64,000 nt of DNA from Pseudothermotoga elfii DSM 9442 = NBRC 107921 (GTDB lineage: Bacteria; Thermotogota; Thermotogae; Thermotogales; DSM-5069). The notes beneath the pieces are model-generated. The model saw only the letters and a list, made by a program, of their open reading frames with translations, searched no databases and had not been told where the DNA came from. This document shows, in pieces, positions 11,554 through 18,709 of the stretch. Within the stretch, counting starts at the first letter, position 1. The number at the start of each line of letters is the position of its first letter. The stretch is taken from NCBI RefSeq assembly GCF_000504085.1, contig NC_022792.1, positions 496,001-560,000 on the forward strand, in the 5' to 3' direction. The position numbers and the translations under genes are program-made.

Positions 11554-11604
11554 AGGGAAGATAGAGAAAAAACCGGGCTGCTGAAAAGTAGCCCGGTTTT
11601 TTTT
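11498..11604 (+). promoter_or_regulatory. Four-segment transcription attenuator in the transporter leader
   Basis: Segment A (11498-11515) pairs with B (11524-11541): eight perfect pairs, ACAACAGA with TCTGTTGT, then an interrupted GC-rich top. Segment C (11567-11579) pairs perfectly over 13 bp with D (11590-11602), forming a terminator. The 3' part of A (11507-11519, GCAGCCCGGTTTT) is also perfectly complementary over 13 bp to C (11569-11581), which would disrupt the terminator. A ribosome stalled on the TGT codons would cover B and leave A free to pair with C, giving read-through. A ribosome reaching the stop lets A:B and C:D form, giving termination. Confidence 0.75.
11567..11604 (+). terminator. 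Intrinsic terminator of the leader
   Basis: AAAAAACCGGGCT pairs with AGCCCGGTTTTTT (13 bp) around a 10-base loop, with the T-run continuing to 11604. It lies 21 bases before the binding-protein start and forms the regulated terminator of the attenuator. Confidence 0.9.
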
Positions 11605-11625
11605 ATATCACAGGAGGTGATTTTG

Positions 11626-12384
11626 GTGAGAAGGTTTTTTGTCATTTTAATTGTAACCGCTCTCTTGTTTACAGGTTTGGCTTCTTTGATCGATGATATT
11701 CAGAAAAGAGGCGTACTCAGAGTTGGTCAGGATGAAGGATATATGCCGCTCTATGGTACTGATGAAAAAGGTGAGCGAGTTGGACTTGAAGTTGAACTTA
11801 TAAACAAAATAGCAGAAATACTTGGAGTAAAGGTAGAGTACGTAATTGTCAACTGGGATGGAATCATACCGGCTTTAATTTCCGGAAAGTTCGACATTAT
11901 CTTCTCTGGTATGACTATCACGCCAGAGAGAGCTTTAAAGGTGAATTTTTCAGCGCCGTATTTAACAGTTGGTCAGGCAATTCTCTACAACAAAAGTGTT
12001 TTTAAGACACCACCAACCTATCAAGATTTGGCTGATAAGCCTGTAAAGATAGCTGTCCAGCTGGGAACAACGGGAGAATTTACTGCAAGAAGAAAATTTC
12101 CAAAGGCTGAGATTTTAACTTTCTCTACTATGGATGAAGCAGCCTTTCAGGTAGTTTCGAAACGCGCGGATATAATGGTTAATGATTCTATCTATGTCAA
12201 ATTTCTCACTCAAAAATATGAAACCCTTGGTATGACAAACGAACTCTTGAGCAGAGAAGATCTTGGAATAGCTATCAGAAAAGGAGACATGGAGGCTCTA
12301 AGATGGTTTGATACTTTTGTTCAGTGGGCGAAAACCAGTGGTCTGATAGAAGAATTGCATCAGAAGTGGCTTGGCAACGAGTGA
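11626..12384 (+). CDS. Amino acid ABC transporter substrate-binding protein
   Basis: This is the extracytoplasmic binding protein of a polar amino acid importer (solute-binding family 3), 252 residues. The first 20 or so residues form a signal peptide (MRRFFVILIVTALLFTG). The mature part starts with the family-typical IQKRGVLRVGQDEGYMP and has the FDIIFSGMTITPERALKVNF signature. A GTG at 11626 lies eight bases from the GGAGG at 11613-11617; TTG 11623 is an alternative. It is the first gene of a binding protein-permease-ATPase operon. The substrate is not readable from the family; cysteine or cystine is inferred only from the Cys codons in the leader. Confidence 0.9.
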   Translation: MRRFFVILIVTALLFTGLASLIDDIQKRGVLRVGQDEGYMPLYGTDEKGERVGLEVELINKIAEILGVKVEYVIVNWDGIIPALISGKFDIIFSGMTITPERALKVNFSAPYLTVGQAILYNKSVFKTPPTYQDLADKPVKIAVQLGTTGEFTARRKFPKAEILTFSTMDEAAFQVVSKRADIMVNDSIYVKFLTQKYETLGMTNELLSREDLGIAIRKGDMEALRWFDTFVQWAKTSGLIEELHQKWLGNE

Positions 12385-12400
12385 GGGCCCTGCCCTCACT
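12380..12400 (+). other. Intercistronic hairpin between binding protein and permease
   Basis: AGTGAGGGC pairs with GCCCTCACT (9 bp) around a three-base loop, starting in the binding-protein stop codon region and followed by only TTTT. It could stabilise or partly terminate the message, giving more binding protein than membrane subunit, as intercistronic hairpins do in other ABC importer operons. Confidence 0.65.
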
Positions 12401-12416
12401 TTTGGAGGTGGTAGCA

Positions 12417-13136
12417 GTGAAAAAAGTTTATGCCATTGCCATGACGGCAGGAGTTATGATTGCAATTTATCTTGCAATTTCCCGGGTCTATCCTTTCGAC
12501 TGGACAGTTGTTCTGAAATATCGTCGTGTGTTCATAAATGGTTTGGTAATGACTATGAGTTTAAGTGGGTTTTCACTGCTTATTTCATTTGCTGTGGGGA
12601 TAGTTTTCGCTCTTATGAGAAGGTCAAGTGGTATTTTCAGAGAATTTGCGATACTATACGTTTTTTTCTTCAGGAACACCCCCTTACTTGTTGTGATTTT
12701 GCTGACTTACTATGGTCTTGGAAGTATAATTCCATTCGATAGATTCTGGGCGGCTGTGATGGGTTTATCTGCTTTTGAAGGAGCATATATTGCGGAAATT
12801 GTAAGATCTGGTCTTGATGCAGTTGATAAAGGCGAACTTGAAGCAGCTTTTTCACTTGGTTTAACAAAATCAGAAGTTTTCTTCTATGTACATTTTCCCC
12901 AGGCAATAAGAATTTCCTTGCCAGCACTTATCGGGCAATCTATAAGTCTTGTGAAAGACAGTTCGTTAGCCTCTGTGATAGCGCTTGCCGAATTAACCAT
13001 GACGGGCAGGCAGGTTGGTACACAAACACTCGCTTCTTTTGAAAGTTACTTGACTATAGCTGTTTTTTATGTGGCGGTTACAAGCATTTTGTCTTTGATT
13101 GGGCACTGGCTTGAAAGGAGGCTTGCTATACCGTGA
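12417..13136 (+). CDS. Amino acid ABC transporter permease
   Basis: This is the membrane subunit of the polar amino acid importer, 239 residues with about five membrane segments. It has the HisM/GlnP family pattern: NGLVMTMSLSGFSLLISFAVG near the N-terminus, FFRNTPLLVVILLTYYGLG in the middle, and the ATPase-docking EAA loop GELEAAFSLGLTKSEVFFYV. I chose GTG 12417, eight bases after GGAGG at 12404-12408; upstream frame would run back into the binding-protein gene. Only one permease gene is present, so the transporter probably uses a homodimer. The stop overlaps the ATPase start in GTGA. Confidence 0.92.
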   Translation: MKKVYAIAMTAGVMIAIYLAISRVYPFDWTVVLKYRRVFINGLVMTMSLSGFSLLISFAVGIVFALMRRSSGIFREFAILYVFFFRNTPLLVVILLTYYGLGSIIPFDRFWAAVMGLSAFEGAYIAEIVRSGLDAVDKGELEAAFSLGLTKSEVFFYVHFPQAIRISLPALIGQSISLVKDSSLASVIALAELTMTGRQVGTQTLASFESYLTIAVFYVAVTSILSLIGHWLERRLAIP

Positions 13137-13864
13137 GTTTATTGAAGGTTGTTGATGTTCACAAATCTTTTGGAAATACAAAGGTGCTAAACGGTGTTTC
13201 CTTGCAAGTGGATAAGAGTGAAATAGTTGTAATAATGGGGCCTTCTGGTGCTGGTAAATCTACGCTTTTGAGAATTATGAATTATTTAGTAAAACCAGAT
13301 GAAGGATATATCCTCTTCAAGGGCGAAAAACTTTCAGATGATATGAGAGTTCTCAGGCAGATAAGATCTCAAATAGGTTTTGTTTTTCAGCATTTTAATC
13401 TATTCAGACATTTAACAGTCGTGCAGAATGTTATGCTGGGTTTATTGAGAGTTAAAAAACTTTCTAAAAGTGAAGCTTATGACGTAGCCATGAACTGCCT
13501 TGAAATGGTTGGTTTGTCTGACAAGGCGCGGAGTTATCCATCACAACTGTCAGGAGGGCAGAAGCAAAGAGTTGCTATAGCAAGAGCACTTGCAATGAAA
13601 CCGGATTTGATTCTTTTTGATGAACCAACATCAGCTTTAGATCCAACTCTTGTCAATGAAGTACATCAGGTTATGAAAAAATTAGCAGCGGATGGTCACA
13701 CGATGGTCGTGGTGACGCATGAAATAGGGTTTGCGAGGAATGTCGCAACGAGAATTGTTTATATGGAGAATGGAGTAATAATCGAAGAGGGAAATCCAGT
13801 TGACTTTTTCACTTGCCCCCACACGACAAATGTGAGAGATTTTCTTTCAAGTGTTTACACGTGA
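13133..13864 (+). CDS. Amino acid ABC transporter ATPase
   Basis: This is the ATP-hydrolysing subunit of the importer, 243 residues, close to the GlnQ/HisP family. Walker A is GPSGAGKST (about residues 35-43), the signature is LSGGQKQRVAIARALA, and Walker B is LILFDEPTSALDP, followed by the switch histidine in VVVTHEIGFA. The GTG start overlaps the permease stop, with an upstream GGAGG, so it is translationally coupled. It is the last gene of the operon. Its stop touches the stop of the convergent gene with no spacer and no evident terminator. Confidence 0.95.
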   Translation: MSLLKVVDVHKSFGNTKVLNGVSLQVDKSEIVVIMGPSGAGKSTLLRIMNYLVKPDEGYILFKGEKLSDDMRVLRQIRSQIGFVFQHFNLFRHLTVVQNVMLGLLRVKKLSKSEAYDVAMNCLEMVGLSDKARSYPSQLSGGQKQRVAIARALAMKPDLILFDEPTSALDPTLVNEVHQVMKKLAADGHTMVVVTHEIGFARNVATRIVYMENGVIIEEGNPVDFFTCPHTTNVRDFLSSVYT

Positions 13865-14521
13865 TTATGTAAGATCTTTTAGTACCTGATCCGTGCTGCC
13901 ATAAAGCAGCACTTTGCCTTTTTCCAGCACAACAACAGAATCGGCTATTTCCCTTACTTCTTTTTCGCTGTGAGTGCTCAAGATGATTGAAGTCCCCTGA
14001 TTTCTCATCCCGCTGAGTATCTCAATAAGAGCCATTTTTGCTTCTCTATCAAGACCTGTTGTCGGTTCATCCAGTATCAATAATTCTGGTTTTCCTATGA
14101 GTGCGATTGCTATCATAAGTCTTTGTTTCATACCCTTGGAGAGAGTTCTTGCTGGTTTTTTTGCAGGGGATATAGAAAATTTCTGAATTATCTCCGATGG
14201 GTCAACTCTGACTTTCCTGAGAGTTGAAAAATGCCTTATATTTTCTACCGCACTCAGCTCTTCTATCAAAAATGAGGTTTCTGGAACAAATGCCATAATC
14301 TGGCGTAATTTTCGATAATCTCTTAAGATATCCAGCCCGTTTATGCTTATTGTTCCTCCATCCGGTTTTAGAATTGTTGCAAATATTCTTAACAAGGTAG
14401 ATTTTCCTGCGGCATTCAACCCCAGAATAGCCACACTATTTGCACAAACATGAAATGAAACACTGTCAAGCGCTTTTCTCGCTGAAAAAGATTTATTCAC
14501 TCTTTCACACAATATCTCCAT
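13865..14521 (-). CDS. ABC-type ATPase without an adjacent permease
   Basis: This 218-residue nucleotide-binding protein resembles the CcmA/NatA class of ABC ATPases used in exporters or membrane-remodelling systems. Walker A is GLNAAGKSTLL, the signature is LSKGMKQRLMIAIALI and Walker B is LLILDEPTTGLD. No membrane subunit is adjacent; the next gene in the transcript is dnaN upstream. I start at ATG 14521; an alternative TTG at 14527 overlaps the dnaN stop as TTGA. No good ribosome binding site precedes either, which fits coupling to dnaN translation. Its partner, if any, must be encoded elsewhere. The function is unknown. Confidence 0.85.
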   Translation of the reverse strand: MEILCERVNKSFSARKALDSVSFHVCANSVAILGLNAAGKSTLLRIFATILKPDGGTISINGLDILRDYRKLRQIMAFVPETSFLIEELSAVENIRHFSTLRKVRVDPSEIIQKFSISPAKKPARTLSKGMKQRLMIAIALIGKPELLILDEPTTGLDREAKMALIEILSGMRNQGTSIILSTHSEKEVREIADSVVVLEKGKVLLYGSTDQVLKDLT

Positions 14522-14523
14522 GT

Positions 14524-15627
14524 TCAAACAATTCTTATCGGCATTATGATATACAAATATCCTTCAACATTTAGCGGATTGATCTGCAATGGGCTTGTGC
14601 TGTCGACAAAGTTAAGTTCGACTTCTTCTGTGTGGACATGTCTCATAGCTTCAAGCAAGAAAAGAGGGTTGAAGGCAATTGTTATATCTTCTCCTTCTTT
14701 TTTTATGGGAATTTCCTCATTTACCTCACCATAATCGGGGCTTCGACTGCTTAAGATCAATGTGTCTTCAGATATTTCAAGTCGAACTGATTCGCTTCCT
14801 CGTTTTGCAATGACCATTGTTCTTTTCAGAGCCTCAGATATTTCATCTCTTGGCAGAACAACTTTGCTCTTAAATGCCTTTGGTAGAACTTTTCTGTAGT
14901 CTGGAAAATCTATTTCTACCACTCTCATAACGGTTTCTATATCCTTGGTGTTCAGCGACAAGCGTTTTCCATCGTATCTTATAGTGATTTCTGAATCGAG
15001 GCAGCTTTCAACAATACTCTGCAGTTCTTTCATACTCTTCAGGGATATCAGAAAACTCGATTCTGATTGCGCATTTAATCTTTCTTCACTTAGTGCAAGC
15101 CTGAAGCCATCAGAAGCCACCAGCCTGAGAAAGCCATTGCCAATTTCCCAGAAGACCCCATTTAGATTTCTCATAAATTCATCCTTAGCAGCACAGAAAG
15201 TAACTCTCTCAATCATGTCGTTTATTGTTTTTGCATCCAGCATTAGAGTATTGCCTTCGGTGGTGAGTGAAATTTCTGGAAAATCTCCTGGGTCCATTGT
15301 CGGCAGGCGGAACTTGCTCCGTCCGCACTCTAAAGTCATCAGATTAGATGAGAATTCTAAGAGGACCTCTTCTTCGTTTGGCAAAGTTCTGACTATCTCA
15401 TAAACAGTCTTTGCATCTACCGCAAACTTTCCTTCCCCATCTGCTTCAGATTCCATACGTGCTTTAACGCCAGTCTCCAGATCTGTAGCATGCAGAAAAG
15501 TTCCATCATGAGATATATCAAACAGAATACAGGCCATAATGGGTTTGATAGTTTTGGAAGGAATTGTTTTTGAGACGATCGAGATCTTACTGGTGAATTC
15601 CCCAACATTTGTTTTTAACCTAACCAT
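14524..15627 (-). CDS. dnaN: DNA polymerase III beta sliding clamp
   Basis: This is the ring-shaped processivity clamp of the replicative polymerase, 367 residues, the normal length for three repeated clamp domains. Recognisable features are the N-terminal VGEFTSKISIVSKTIPSKTIKPI and the C-terminal INPLNVEGYLYIIMPIRI with the conserved MPIR peptide-binding tail. I chose ATG 15627, preceded at five to six bases by AGGAGGG; the longer open frame adds 17 poorly fitting residues. The gene is not next to dnaA here. It is the fifth gene of an operon beginning with two nuclease-like membrane proteins and kamA, and it overlaps the preceding P-loop gene by eight bases. Confidence 0.96.
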   Translation of the reverse strand: MVRLKTNVGEFTSKISIVSKTIPSKTIKPIMACILFDISHDGTFLHATDLETGVKARMESEADGEGKFAVDAKTVYEIVRTLPNEEEVLLEFSSNLMTLECGRSKFRLPTMDPGDFPEISLTTEGNTLMLDAKTINDMIERVTFCAAKDEFMRNLNGVFWEIGNGFLRLVASDGFRLALSEERLNAQSESSFLISLKSMKELQSIVESCLDSEITIRYDGKRLSLNTKDIETVMRVVEIDFPDYRKVLPKAFKSKVVLPRDEISEALKRTMVIAKRGSESVRLEISEDTLILSSRSPDYGEVNEEIPIKKEGEDITIAFNPLFLLEAMRHVHTEEVELNFVDSTSPLQINPLNVEGYLYIIMPIRIV

Positions 15628-16531
15628 CGTTATCCCTCCTGTGAGTGACATAGAGTATATCAACTGCCTTATAACCAAACGATTCCAATGTTTTACAGAT
15701 TCGGATTTCGAGATCCGGCCTGTTGAAAAAATTCAAATAAATTCCTCTCACAAAAAGCTTTCTCATAGTATATATATTATCAAATTTTGAGGCAATACCG
15801 AAAAAGCTGAATGGATTCAGTAAACAGATTCTGATATCTCTCAATCTTTCAACAATTTCTTCTGTGATCACACCGGGCACAAAAATCCATTCGTATTTTT
15901 CGATGGTTTTTAAATCGTTCAGAAGTGATGAACCAAGATCTTTTACTTTGCCATCTGATGTTAATCCGCAAACAGTGTGTTTGTTTTCAAATAGCTTTTT
16001 TATCTGAAATGGAGCTAGTGGTATCATTAAAGATGAAAGTATGCGTTCGATAAATTTTTGCAACTCGACTGTGTTACTGTGATTACTTGTCCCTATAACT
16101 ATGGCAATTTCTGCGTTATCTGCGAACCCGGCATGAACGATCCTGTCCAGTGCGCCATCAACGATGATGCTGTCAAATTCTTTCCTTTTCTGAATTGAAG
16201 AAATTACACTGGTATTTGCTCCAGCTATTACGACTTTTGATTCTACAAGGGCTCTGGCGAGGAAAACCGCCCCGGCTAATGGGTTATCTTCAAGCAATTC
16301 TAATAATTCAAAGTGAGAACCTTGAAGAAATTTTTCACAACTAACAACATATGTTCCCGCTGGTATTTGAATTGAAGGTTTTGGCACATTACTAAGTGTG
16401 TCAAGATTTTCCCCATCAAGCCCTATACTTGCGATGCAAGCATTTTTCATTTGCTTTAGCAAATGCTTAACAACTGTCGTCTTGCCCGCATTCTTGGTGT
16501 TGCCAATCACGTAGACTATTCTCTGTGCCAA
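15620..16531 (-). CDS. P-loop ATPase/GTPase-like protein of unknown role, coupled to kamA
   Basis: This 303-residue protein starts with a clear P-loop, VIGNTKNAGKTTVVKHLL (about residues 8-25), and a likely Walker B/DxxG-type IIVDGALDR near residue 125. No transmembrane segment or other named domain is evident. TTG 16531 is used because GGAGG sits eight bases upstream. It overlaps the kamA stop by 16 bases and the dnaN start by 8, so all three are probably made together. Lysine fermentation clusters of other bacteria contain nucleotide-binding accessory or reactivating proteins; that this is one is only a guess from position. A chaperone or kinase role is equally possible. Confidence 0.6.
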   Translation of the reverse strand: MAQRIVYVIGNTKNAGKTTVVKHLLKQMKNACIASIGLDGENLDTLSNVPKPSIQIPAGTYVVSCEKFLQGSHFELLELLEDNPLAGAVFLARALVESKVVIAGANTSVISSIQKRKEFDSIIVDGALDRIVHAGFADNAEIAIVIGTSNHSNTVELQKFIERILSSLMIPLAPFQIKKLFENKHTVCGLTSDGKVKDLGSSLLNDLKTIEKYEWIFVPGVITEEIVERLRDIRICLLNPFSFFGIASKFDNIYTMRKLFVRGIYLNFFNRPDLEIRICKTLESFGYKAVDILYVTHRRDNDG

Positions 16532-17775
16532 TTTTTTATCCTCCGAATTCTGTCGGCTGACTCTGGTATTAAATATCTTCTCTCGCCACTCAGCAATGAA
16601 GCGATCCCATCTGTGCTTTTTCTTTCCTCTTCTAAGTAATTGTCATTACATTCACTTTTGTAATTGCGTGGCTCGTGGTAGACAAATATTCCTCCTTCGT
16701 AATTTCTCAGAACAACTTTACCTTCACCCATTGAGATAAGATATTGAGGCTCCACGGGTATTTTTCCTCCACCACCAGGTGCATCTATAACGTAAGTTGG
16801 CACTGCAAATCCAGAGGTGTGCCCTCTGAGGTATTCGATTATTTCTATGCCTTTAGCCACAGTTGTTCTAAAATGTGAAAGGCCCCGCGATAGATCGCAC
16901 TGATATATATAGTAAGGTCTTACACGATTTTTGACCAGTTCATGGACCAGTTTTTTCATGATTTGTGGGCAATCGTTGATACCTCTGAGTAAAACGCTCT
17001 GATTACCAAGGGGAATACCCGCATCTGCGAGCATGGAAAGAGCCCTGCGTGATTGAGGTGTAATTTCTTTTGGATGATTGAAATGTGTGTTCAACCAGAT
17101 TGGATGGTACTTTTTCAGCATACTGGTCAATTCTTCTGTTATTCTCATTGGTAAAACCACAGGTACGCGGGTACCAATTCGTATGATTTCGACGTGTTCT
17201 ATTTCTCTGATACGGCTTATTATGTTTTCTAATTTCTCTGTCGATAAAGTCAGAGGATCTCCGCCTGAGAGAAGTACATCTCTTATACGTTTGTTTTGCT
17301 TTATGTAATCAATAGCGCTGTTTAGAAGTTCGTCTGATAATGGAGAATCTGTTTCGCCTGCGAATCTTCTCCTGGTGCAATGCCTGCAGTACATCGAGCA
17401 TTGATCAGTTATCAGTAGTAAAACGCGATCTGGATATCGATGTGTTAACCCCTTAACAGGAGAATCGACATCCTCGTGAAGGGGATCAATCATCTCTTCC
17501 TGTGAAATGTTAAGTTCTTTTGCAGTTGGAATTGCCTGCATTCGTATAGGGCATCTTGGGTTCTCCGGGTCCATCAGTGTAGCATAGTAGGGAGTTATTG
17601 CCATTCTCAAAAATTTCAGCGAATGTCTCACTCCTTCTCTTTCCTGGTCGGTTAGATTGACAACTTCTTGAAGAACATCAAGATTCATTATCCTGTTTCT
17701 CAATTGCCATTTCCAGTCGTTCCACTCATCTTCAGTAACATTCTTCCATAAAGAAATTTCCCTGAAATCTCTCAT
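16516..17775 (-). CDS. kamA: L-lysine 2,3-aminomutase (radical SAM, PLP)
   Basis: This enzyme interconverts L-lysine and L-beta-lysine, using SAM, a [4Fe-4S] cluster and pyridoxal phosphate. It has 419 residues, as in the clostridial enzyme. The cluster cysteines are C126, C130 and C133 (CSMYCRHC), and SGGDPLTL follows near 170. The PLP lysine is K338 in PGGGGK. Two aspartates that bind lysine in the clostridial enzyme are conserved as D294 (CDLSRG) and D331 (VIDAPG), favouring lysine over glutamate. Of the zinc cysteines, C269 and one C-terminal cysteine remain, but the usual CxCxxC tail is missing. In some anaerobes beta-lysine serves fermentation or osmolyte (N-acetyl-beta-lysine) synthesis; no acetyltransferase is seen here. 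Confidence 0.92.
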   Translation of the reverse strand: MRDFREISLWKNVTEDEWNDWKWQLRNRIMNLDVLQEVVNLTDQEREGVRHSLKFLRMAITPYYATLMDPENPRCPIRMQAIPTAKELNISQEEMIDPLHEDVDSPVKGLTHRYPDRVLLLITDQCSMYCRHCTRRRFAGETDSPLSDELLNSAIDYIKQNKRIRDVLLSGGDPLTLSTEKLENIISRIREIEHVEIIRIGTRVPVVLPMRITEELTSMLKKYHPIWLNTHFNHPKEITPQSRRALSMLADAGIPLGNQSVLLRGINDCPQIMKKLVHELVKNRVRPYYIYQCDLSRGLSHFRTTVAKGIEIIEYLRGHTSGFAVPTYVIDAPGGGGKIPVEPQYLISMGEGKVVLRNYEGGIFVYHEPRNYKSECNDNYLEEERKSTDGIASLLSGERRYLIPESADRIRRIKNWHRE

Positions 17776-17786
17776 TTACTACCACC

Positions 17787-18263
17787 TCACAGAAATGTTT
17801 TCTTGCCATTCAACATGCTTTCAATATCGTTTTTTCCAATCAATATAACTTTTTTGACAAAAGTTTTTTTCTCTATTTCTTGTGCGAATTTCTTCAATGA
17901 TTGTGGTATTTCTCCATTTGTTACTACGCCTATTCTATCTACTCCGTAGATGGCAGCGGCTACAAGTGCCTCTTCAAGAGCTTTCAATGTAATAGGATTA
18001 GAATAATATTTAATCTGAATAGCATACGAAACTTTCCTTTTTTTGATTATTAAATCTGCTCCAAAATCATGAGAACCCTTTGTTAAGGTTGATCGATATC
18101 CTGCATTTTTAAATACCTCAGCGATGAACTTTTCGAATTCCCACCCATCGCTGAAGCCAGTTTTCCACTTTTCTTTCAAAATGGTCGATTTTTTTCTTCT
18201 TTTAAAAGCATATAATAGCAAAAGGCACAAAAGCAAAATCAGTGTTATCCATATTAAAATCAA
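17787..18263 (-). CDS. Membrane-anchored Mrr-like endonuclease-fold protein
   Basis: This 158-residue protein has one N-terminal membrane segment (LIWITLILLLCLLLLYAF), then a basic RRKK stretch. Behind them lies a restriction-endonuclease-fold domain of the Mrr_cat type (about 48-145). The likely catalytic set is an upstream glutamate in FEKFIAEVF, D68 or D72 in SHDFGADLII, and the QIK triplet in AIQIKYYS. The start is TTG 18263, overlapping the preceding stop as TTGA, with GGAGG ten bases upstream. It pairs with the upstream gene, which looks like a degenerate relative, and precedes kamA by 11 bases. No methylase is nearby, so a classical restriction system is unlikely. A nuclease at the membrane is an inference. 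Confidence 0.72.
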   Translation of the reverse strand: MILIWITLILLLCLLLLYAFKRRKKSTILKEKWKTGFSDGWEFEKFIAEVFKNAGYRSTLTKGSHDFGADLIIKKRKVSYAIQIKYYSNPITLKALEEALVAAAIYGVDRIGVVTNGEIPQSLKKFAQEIEKKTFVKKVILIGKNDIESMLNGKKTFL

Positions 18264-18643
18264 AGGAATCTTTCCTCCTGAACAAATTTTATTCGGTGTA
18301 ATTTTTTTGTCTTGGACAATTTATTCAAGGCTTTTTGAGCATGCGGAGTAATTTCGGAGCAGTAAAGCTTTATTAACCTGGTATTTGATAAGAGAGCCAT
18401 TACAACAGCTTTTTTAACATCTGCAAAATTCAGCGAATTTTCACATATCAAAACTATCTTTTTTTGAAAAGATTTTCTGTAAAGACCTATCCACGTTTTA
18501 CCGGATTTAACACCTGCACAGCACTTCCAGCCAGAGTTTATAAGTGACTCACGAATGTTTTTTTCAGAAGATACAGGTTTTTTTGCTATTTTTACAAGAA
18601 GTATACTGATTATTATAAAAACAAGTATCTTAACCCAGAACAT
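18260..18643 (-). CDS. Small membrane protein, probable degenerate Mrr-like paralogue
   Basis: This 127-residue protein has an N-terminal membrane segment (VKILVFIIISILLVKIA). A domain follows whose spacing parallels the next gene: ESLINSGWKCCAGVKSG matches AEVFKNAGYRSTLTKGS, and VKKAVVMALLSNTRLIKLYCS matches LEEALVAAAIYGVDRIGVVTN. The catalytic GAD...QIK positions are replaced by IGLYRK and VLICEN, so it is probably not a nuclease. I chose ATG 18643 because GGAGTG lies five bases before it. It is the first gene of a minus-strand operon running through kamA and dnaN. I recognise no named family; the paralogy is my own reading by eye. Confidence 0.6.
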   Translation of the reverse strand: MFWVKILVFIIISILLVKIAKKPVSSEKNIRESLINSGWKCCAGVKSGKTWIGLYRKSFQKKIVLICENSLNFADVKKAVVMALLSNTRLIKLYCSEITPHAQKALNKLSKTKKLHRIKFVQEERFL

Positions 18644-18709
18644 ATTTTCACTCCACAATTAGACATTGTACAACGCCAGGTGATAAAATTATCTCTGGAG
18701 GTGCAGATT

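Noticed and set aside
17787-18263. Classical restriction enzyme
   Set aside because: No methyltransferase or specificity subunit is adjacent, and the membrane anchor is unusual for a restriction enzyme.
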